Shown one piece after another: positions 58,927 through 64,000 of a stretch of 64,000 nucleotides of DNA (the stretch's first letter is position 1; the number at the start of each line of letters is the position of its first letter). Position numbers and translations under genes: made by a program. Source of the DNA: Actinomadura oligospora ATCC 43269 (GTDB taxonomy: Bacteria > Actinomycetota > Actinomycetes > Streptosporangiales > Streptosporangiaceae); contig NZ_KI912412.1 in the NCBI RefSeq assembly GCF_000518265.1, forward strand, positions 1 to 64,000, given 5' to 3'. A model generated the notes under the pieces. That model had not been told where the DNA came from. It ran no database searches and was given only the letters and a program-made list of their open reading frames with translations.

Positions 58927-61077
58927 TCAGGACATCCCCGGGAGGAACTGGATGAGCAGGTCGATGATCTTGATGCCGAGGAACGGGGCGACGATCCCGC
59001 CGACGCCGTAGACGTACAGGTTCCGGCTCAGCAGCTTCGACGCGCTGGACGGCCGGTACACCACGCCCCGCAGGGCGAGCGGGATCAGCGCGATGATGAT
59101 CAGCGCGTTGAAGATCACCGCGGACAGGATCGCGCTCTGCGGGCTGTGCAGCCGCATGATGTTCAGCGCGTCCAGGCCGGGGAACAGCGCCACGAACATC
59201 GCCGGGATGATGGCGAAGTACTTGGCGATGTCGTTGGCGATGGAGAACGTGGTCAGCGCGCCGCGGGTGATGAGCAGCTGCTTGCCGATCTGGACGATCT
59301 CGATGAGCTTGGTCGGGTCGGAGTCCAGGTCCACCATGTTCCCGGCCTCCTTGGCGGCCGAGGTCCCGGTGTTCATGGCCACGCCGACGTCGGCCTGGGC
59401 GAGCGCGGGGGCGTCGTTGGTGCCGTCGCCGGTCATCGCGACGAGGCGTCCGCCGTCCTGCTCCTTCCTGATCAGGGCGAGCTTGTCCTCCGGCTTGGCC
59501 TCGGCGAGGAAGTCGTCGACGCCCGCCTCCTCCGCGATCGCCTTGGCGGTCAGCGGGTTGTCGCCGGTGATCATGACGGTCCGGATGCCCATCCGGCGCA
59601 TCTCGTCGAACCGCTCGCGCATCCCGGCCTTGACGACGTCCTTGAGGTGGATGACGCCGAGGACGCGGGTCCCGCCGTCCACCGACTCGCCGACGACCAG
59701 CGGGGTCCCGCCGGACGCCGAGATGCCGTCCACGATCCGGCCGAGCTGCTCGGGGACCGTCCCGCCCCGCTCGCGCACCCAGTCGGCGACCGCGCTCGCC
59801 GCGCCCTTGCGCAGCTCACGGTCGTCCACATTTACCCCGGACATCCTGGTTTGTGCCGTGAAGGGCACCCACTCGGCGTGCGCGAGCTCGCCCGCCTGGC
59901 GTTCGCGCAGGCCGTAGCGCTCCTTGGCGAACACGACGACCGAGCGGCCCTCGGGCGTCTCGTCCGCGAGGCTGGACAGCTGCGCCGCGTCGGCCAGCTC
60001 GTCCTCGGGGACGCCGTCGACGGGGACGAAGTCCGACGCCTGCCGGTTGCCCAGCGTGATCGTGCCGGTCTTGTCGAGCAGCAGCGTGTTGACGTCACCC
60101 GCCGCCTCGACGGCGCGTCCGCTCATCGCCAGGACGTTGCGCTGGACGAGCCGGTCCATGCCCGCGATGCCGATCGCGCTGAGCAGCGCGCCGATCGTCG
60201 TCGGGATGAGGCAGACCAGCAGGGACACCAGGACGACGCCCGTGACGCCATTGGAGTCCAGCGAGAGCGAGTCGGCCACGCCCGGGTTGTTGCCCTTGGA
60301 GAAGATCGCCATCGGCTGGAGGGTCGCGACGGCCATCACGAAGATGATGGTCAGCGCGCCCAGCAGGATGTTCAGCGCGATCTCGTTCGGCGTCTTCTGC
60401 CGGTTCGCGCCCTCCACCAGGGCGATCATCTTGTCGATGAACGACTCGCCCGGCTTCTGGGTGATCCTCACGATGATCTTGTCCGACAGCACCTTGGTGC
60501 CGCCGGTGACCGCGGACCGGTCGCCGCCGGACTCGCGGATGACCGGGGCGGACTCGCCGGTGATCGCCGACTCGTCCACCGAGGCGATGCCCTCGACGAC
60601 GTCGCCGTCCCCGGGGATGATCTGCCCGGCCTCGACCACCACGACGTCGCCCTGCCGCAGGTCCGGCGCGCCGACCTCCTCCTCGCGGAGGGTGGTCGCG
60701 CCGGGCTTCCAGTCCAGGACGCGGCGCGCCTTGGCGTCGGTCTTGGCCTTGCGGAGCGCGTCCGCCTGCGCCTTGCCGCGCCCCTCGGCGACGGCCTCGG
60801 CGAGGTTGGCGAAGACGACGGTCAGCCAGAGCCAGACGACGATCGCCCAGGCGAACACGCTCGGGTGCAGGAAGGCGAGGACGGTCGTCCAGACCGCGCC
60901 GATCTCGACGATCAGCATGACCGGGTTGCGCCACAGCGTGCGGGGGTCGAGCTTCCGGACGGCGTCCGGAAGCGACTTCAGCAGCTGCTTCGGGTCGAGG
61001 AGCCCGCCCTTCACCTTGGCCGGGGGCCGCGGCGGCTGCGGAGCCGGGCTGGGCGCCTCGAGAGTCTGTGTGGTCAT
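58927..61077 (-). CDS. kdpB: K+-transporting ATPase catalytic subunit KdpB
   Basis: A 716-residue P-type ATPase. Phosphorylation site LLLDKTGTITLG, actuator motif ITGESAPVIRESGGD, and hinge MTGDGTNDAPALAQADVG. NPVMLIVEIGAVWTTVLAF is TM1 and LIPTTIGALLSAIGIAGMDR lies near TM3-4. The N-terminal 25 residues are Pro-rich. Start overlaps the kdpA stop by 1 nt (TGATG). It energises K+ uptake through KdpA. Confidence 0.98.
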   Translation of the reverse strand: MTTQTLEAPSPAPQPPRPPAKVKGGLLDPKQLLKSLPDAVRKLDPRTLWRNPVMLIVEIGAVWTTVLAFLHPSVFAWAIVVWLWLTVVFANLAEAVAEGRGKAQADALRKAKTDAKARRVLDWKPGATTLREEEVGAPDLRQGDVVVVEAGQIIPGDGDVVEGIASVDESAITGESAPVIRESGGDRSAVTGGTKVLSDKIIVRITQKPGESFIDKMIALVEGANRQKTPNEIALNILLGALTIIFVMAVATLQPMAIFSKGNNPGVADSLSLDSNGVTGVVLVSLLVCLIPTTIGALLSAIGIAGMDRLVQRNVLAMSGRAVEAAGDVNTLLLDKTGTITLGNRQASDFVPVDGVPEDELADAAQLSSLADETPEGRSVVVFAKERYGLRERQAGELAHAEWVPFTAQTRMSGVNVDDRELRKGAASAVADWVRERGGTVPEQLGRIVDGISASGGTPLVVGESVDGGTRVLGVIHLKDVVKAGMRERFDEMRRMGIRTVMITGDNPLTAKAIAEEAGVDDFLAEAKPEDKLALIRKEQDGGRLVAMTGDGTNDAPALAQADVGVAMNTGTSAAKEAGNMVDLDSDPTKLIEIVQIGKQLLITRGALTTFSIANDIAKYFAIIPAMFVALFPGLDALNIMRLHSPQSAILSAVIFNALIIIALIPLALRGVVYRPSSASKLLSRNLYVYGVGGIVAPFLGIKIIDLLIQFLPGMS

Positions 61078-62738
61078 CAGTGCATTCCTTCGGCCAGCGG
61101 CCCCAGCGCGAGCGCGGGGAGGAAGGTGAGAGCGACGAGGACGAGGGTGACGCCCGCGACCAGGCCGACGAACTGCGGCCGGTGGGTGGGCAGCGTGCCG
61201 TCCGACTCGGGGGTGCTCCCCTGCTTGGCGAGCGACCCGGCGAGCGCCAGGACGAACACGATCGGGACGAACCGCCCGAACGCCATGCACAGGCCGGTGG
61301 CCGTGTTGTAGAAGGTCGTGTTCGCCGAGAGGCCGGCGAACGCCGAGCCGTTGTTGTTGGACGCCGAGGTGAACGCGTACAGGACCTCGCTGAGGCCGTG
61401 CGCCCCGCCGTTCAGCATCCCCTCCCGGCCCGCGTTCAGCGCGAGGCCGAGCCCGGTCGCGAACAGCACCAGCATGGGCGTGGTGAGGAAGTACATCGAC
61501 GCGAACTTCATCTCGCGCGCGCCGATCTTCTTCCCGAGGTACTCGGGGGTGCGGCCGACCATCAGGCCCGCGACGAACACCGTGATGACGGCGAGGACGA
61601 GCATCCCGTAGAGGCCGGAACCGGTGCCGCCGGGCGCGACCTCGCCGAGCATCATGTTGAACATCGTCATCATGCCGCCGAGGCTGGTGTAGGAGTCGTG
61701 GAAGGAGTCCACGGCGCCGGTCGAGGTCAGCGTGGTCGCCGTGGCGAACGTCGCCGAGTTCGACACCCCGAAGCGGGTCTCCACGCCCTCCATCGCCCCG
61801 CCGGCGGCCATCGGGACCGTCCCGTGGTGCATCAGCTGGAACACGTTGGTCAGGACGAGGCTGATGACCGCCAGGGTCGCCATCACCGAGACGATCGCGT
61901 AGCCCTGCCGGTTCTGCCCGACGATCCGTCCGAAGGTCCGGCACAGCGAGAACGGGATGCACAGGATGAGGAAGATCTCGAACCAGTTCGTCCAGGTCGC
62001 AGCGTTCTCGAACGGGTGCGCGGAGTTGGCGTTGTAGAAGCCGCCGCCGTTGGTGCCGAGTTCCTTGATGACCTCCTGCGACGCCACCGGCCCGCCGGTG
62101 ATGTGCTGGGCCTGGCCCGCGAGGGTCGTCACGTCGTGCCCCGACCCGAAGTTCTGGATCAGGCCGCCCGCGACGAGGACGAGCGCGCCCACGAACGCGA
62201 TCGGCAGCAGGATCCGGATCGTCCCGCGCGTGAGGTCCACCCAGAAGTTGCCGAGCCGGTCGGTCTTCGTGCGGGCGAAGCCGCGGACGAGCGCGATCGC
62301 GACGGCCATGCCGACGGCGGCCGAGACGAAGTTCTGCACGGCGAGCCCGGACATCTGGACGATGTAGCCCATGGTGGTCTCGCCCGAGTAGGACTGCCAG
62401 TTGGTGTTGGTGACGAAGCTGATCGCGGTGTTCCACGCCTGGTCGGACGCCACGGGCTTGAACCCGAGCGACAGCATCAGGTGGTTCTGCACCCGCTGGA
62501 GCAGGTACACGAACAGGACGCTCACCACGGAGAAGGCGAGGACGCTGCGCGCGTACACGCCCCAGCTCTGCTCGGCGTCGGGACGGACCCCGATCAGCCG
62601 GTACAGGACCTTCTCGAACCGCGAGTGCCGCGTCCCCGCGTACACCCGGTGCATGTGGTCGCCGAGCGGCCGGTAGACGACCGCGATCGCGACCACCAGG
62701 GAGAGCGCGAACAGCGCTCCCGCGACGGTCGTGCTCAT
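61077..62738 (-). CDS. kdpA: K+-transporting ATPase subunit KdpA
   Basis: A 553-residue K+-selective channel-like subunit. The four selectivity-filter segments are TNTNWQSYSGE, TNGGGFYNANSAHP, SNSATFATATT and SASNNNGSAFAGL. Length is normal. It starts with an ATG overlapping the kdpF stop by 1 nt. Confidence 0.98.
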   Translation of the reverse strand: MSTTVAGALFALSLVVAIAVVYRPLGDHMHRVYAGTRHSRFEKVLYRLIGVRPDAEQSWGVYARSVLAFSVVSVLFVYLLQRVQNHLMLSLGFKPVASDQAWNTAISFVTNTNWQSYSGETTMGYIVQMSGLAVQNFVSAAVGMAVAIALVRGFARTKTDRLGNFWVDLTRGTIRILLPIAFVGALVLVAGGLIQNFGSGHDVTTLAGQAQHITGGPVASQEVIKELGTNGGGFYNANSAHPFENAATWTNWFEIFLILCIPFSLCRTFGRIVGQNRQGYAIVSVMATLAVISLVLTNVFQLMHHGTVPMAAGGAMEGVETRFGVSNSATFATATTLTSTGAVDSFHDSYTSLGGMMTMFNMMLGEVAPGGTGSGLYGMLVLAVITVFVAGLMVGRTPEYLGKKIGAREMKFASMYFLTTPMLVLFATGLGLALNAGREGMLNGGAHGLSEVLYAFTSASNNNGSAFAGLSANTTFYNTATGLCMAFGRFVPIVFVLALAGSLAKQGSTPESDGTLPTHRPQFVGLVAGVTLVLVALTFLPALALGPLAEGMH

Positions 62739-62827
62739 CAGAACCTCTCCGGGAACAGCAGGGCCGCGATCAGGAAGACGAACAGCACGGCGGCCAGGAC
62801 GAGCCCGACCACGTTCTCGGCGGTCAC
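62738..62827 (-). CDS. kdpF: KdpF small membrane subunit
   Basis: A 29-residue single-helix peptide read directly from the DNA: it starts GTG (MTAENVVGL) and ends LLFPERF, the conserved KdpF terminus. It stabilises the KdpABC complex. Start GTG 62827 overlaps the preceding 27-residue gene by 4 nt, and the stop overlaps kdpA by 1 nt. Confidence 0.93.
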   Translation of the reverse strand: MTAENVVGLVLAAVLFVFLIAALLFPERF

Positions 62828-62907
62828 AGCTTCTCCACGCCCTTCACCAGCAGGCCGAGCACGGCGAAGACCACCAGTGTCAGCAGGACGAACTCGACGT
62901 CACTCAT
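62824..62907 (-). CDS. 27-residue membrane peptide upstream of kdpF
   Basis: ATG 62907 opens a frame MSDVEFVLLTLVVFAV, then LGLLVKGVEKL, ending at TGA 62824. It is one hydrophobic helix with a charged C-terminal end. It is locked into the operon by an 8-nt overlap with the upstream gene and a GTGA overlap with kdpF. I recall similar short peptides ending in a VEKL/VERL-like motif before kdpF in other actinobacteria, but no function is known. Possibly an additional Kdp subunit or regulator. Confidence 0.75.
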   Translation of the reverse strand: MSDVEFVLLTLVVFAVLGLLVKGVEKL

Positions 62908-63454
62908 CGCTTTCGATTTCCTTTGTCGAAGATCCCGGAGTGGGCGGGACGTCGGACGCGTGCCCGGCCGGCGCTTGCCGGAGGACATCGTCGCAGTTCA
63001 GCGCCCCTTCGGCCGGAACAGCGATGATCACCGGCGCGTCCGTTCCCGGGCGGCGCGGGGCCGTCCCCGAACGGGCGGCCGGGACGATCCGTCCGGCCGG
63101 TCCCGGCACCTGGGCCCAGGATCGGGCCGCCGTGAGGAGCGCCGTGAAGAGCCCCGTGAGGAGCGCCGCCGCCAGGCCGACCGCCACGAGGGCGGCCAGG
63201 CGCCACGCGTCGGCGGAGCCGGAGACGCCGAGGTCCCCGCTCCCCCGCACGTCGAAGCCGGTGACGAACGCCCAGCCCACGACGCCGAGCCCGGCGGCGG
63301 CCGGGAACGGGACGCGGGCCGCGAACGCCACGACGGCCGCCGCGACGGCGGCGTACCCCCAGGGCCACGGCGCGGACTTCAGCACCACGGCGAGGACGAA
63401 GACGGTCAGAACGCCGCCGGCCATCGGCCAGGCGGCCTCCTCCAGGCGCTCCAT
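62900..63454 (-). CDS. Four-helix membrane protein heading the kdp operon
   Basis: A 184-residue protein from ATG 63454 (GAGGAGG upstream). Four hydrophobic segments (PMAGGVLTVFVLAVVLKSA, GYAAVAAAVVAFAARV, AAAGLGVVGWAFVTGFDV, WRLAALVAVGLAAALLTGLF) are followed by a 65-residue polar tail. The helix pattern resembles the DUF4118 membrane module of KdpD, but this is a weak similarity. Its stop overlaps the 27-residue gene. As the first gene after the heptamer array it is probably part of the kdp transcript. Confidence 0.65.
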   Translation of the reverse strand: MERLEEAAWPMAGGVLTVFVLAVVLKSAPWPWGYAAVAAAVVAFAARVPFPAAAGLGVVGWAFVTGFDVRGSGDLGVSGSADAWRLAALVAVGLAAALLTGLFTALLTAARSWAQVPGPAGRIVPAARSGTAPRRPGTDAPVIIAVPAEGALNCDDVLRQAPAGHASDVPPTPGSSTKEIESDE

Positions 63455-63539
63455 CGCTGTCCTCCTCGGTGTCCGGGAGCCCCCTCCTTCCGGGGGCCCA
63501 CGAGGAGTAAAGCGCCTGGTACGTCCCTGTTTGTTGGGC

Positions 63540-63589
63540 ATTGACGGTTCCTTAGCGCGGCCCCGCGGGCGCTTAACGCATCCCTGACG
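63540..63589 (-). promoter_or_regulatory. 11-21-11 heptamer array before the kdp operon, candidate KdpE box
   Basis: ATTGACG (63540), CTTAGCG (63551), CTTAACG (63572) and CCTGACG (63583) on the plus strand with spacings 11, 21 and 11 bp; a fifth CCTGACG at 63597 is off phase. It lies 86-135 bp upstream of the first gene of the kdp operon. Confidence 0.7.
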
Positions 63590-63657
63590 ACTTGCCCCTG
63601 ACGCGCGCGTCAGGGGTTAGCGTCGCCCGGTTCCCGACCCCTTCTGGAGCGCGTGTG

Positions 63658-64000
63658 ATGCGTGAGATCCGCCTTGTTTCGCGGGCGGCCGGGCTGCCCC
63701 GGCCGGAGAACTTCGAGATCGTCGAGACGCCCGTCCCGGACGGCGAGGGGGTGCTCGTCCGGAACCTGGTCTTCCATGTCTTCCCGGGCCTGCGGATGCT
63801 CGTCGGCGCGGGCGGCGGCGAGACGCCGATGCCCCGGCTGCGGCCCGGCGACACCCTGGTCGGCGCGGCCGTGGGCGAGGTCGTGTCCGCGCCGGACGAC
63901 GCGTCCGTCCGTCCGGGCGACCTGGTGTCGCACTGGCCCGGGTGGCGCGAGTACGCGCTGCTGCCCGAGGACCGGTGCGTCCGGCTGGACGACGAGCTGC
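63658..64000 (+). CDS. MDR-type NADP-dependent oxidoreductase, 5' part
   Basis: The first 114 residues of a protein cut by the window edge. MREIRLVSRAAGLPRPENFEIVETPVPDGEGVLV, FPGLRMLV, LRPGDTLVGAAVGEVVSAP and PGDLVSHWPGWREYALL match the ADH_N_2 domain of prostaglandin-reductase/CurA-like enzymes, which reduce enone double bonds with NADPH. GGAG lies 8 nt before ATG 63658; an adjacent GTG at 63655 is possible. It is divergent from the kdp operon. Confidence 0.85.
   Translation, partial: MREIRLVSRAAGLPRPENFEIVETPVPDGEGVLVRNLVFHVFPGLRMLVGAGGGETPMPRLRPGDTLVGAAVGEVVSAPDDASVRPGDLVSHWPGWREYALLPEDRCVRLDDEL

Overview
The window is very GC-rich and densely coded. It uses GTG starts freely, has long GC-only terminators without U-tracts, some likely leaderless transcripts, and actinobacterial marker genes (a SapA-like secreted protein, DUF3152 and DUF3159 proteins, CeoB/CeoC, a PknG-type kinase). 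It is a chromosome segment of a filamentous actinobacterium. A Streptosporangiales/Thermomonosporaceae origin is plausible but is inference. No insertion sequence, integrase, CRISPR array or tRNA gene was seen. The left edge (minus strand) carries an rRNA-type promoter and a boxA-like leader, so a 16S rRNA gene probably begins just outside the window.

Region 1 (0.4-8.6 kb) is accessory metabolism: an FAD monooxygenase, a SapA-like secreted protein, a carotenoid oxygenase divergent from its TetR-type regulator across a twin operator, a large secreted PQQ-type sugar dehydrogenase with PKD and discoidin domains, an APH-like phosphotransferase and a zinc-ribbon protein. Region 2 (8.6-15 kb) holds the RNA-repair pair Hen1-Pnkp, a DUF3152 membrane protein whose protease-like motif looks degenerate, and a divergent bacterial PARG-type macrodomain hydrolase. 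Region 3 (15-24.6 kb) has an MFS exporter with a palindrome-rich promoter, an LLM flavin oxidoreductase, an LPXTG-type surface protein with DUF11 repeats, an XRE regulator with two small membrane proteins, and a 1025-residue NACHT STAND NTPase with an NNH7-like N-terminus, set behind two strong hairpins. Region 4 (24.6-31.1 kb) is oxidative-stress flavoured: a LUD protein, an ECF41 sigma factor, an OhrR/Ohr pair, a second MarR with a monooxygenase-hydrolase operon, a quinone oxidoreductase behind a near-canonical SoxR box, and a leaderless XRE/membrane-protein pair.

Region 5 (31-63.5 kb) is a potassium and ion-homeostasis island. Its core matches the mycobacterial order Rv2689c-Rv2694c: RNA methyltransferase, KimA-like permease, CeoB, CeoC, DUF3159 and OB-fold protein, with a pknG-glnX pair inserted. 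A second KimA-like permease, an orphan kdpDE pair, an L,D-transpeptidase, another APC permease, a CPA1 cation/proton antiporter, an SdpI-like protein, a third KimA-like permease and a complete kdp operon (kdpFABCDE) with two extra small upstream membrane genes follow. A CTTAACG-like heptamer repeated on an 11-21-11 bp spacing lies before the kdp operon and before two of the KimA-like permeases, with one 11-bp pair before pknG. This suggests one KdpE-type regulon over the island. The right edge cuts an MDR-type oxidoreductase.
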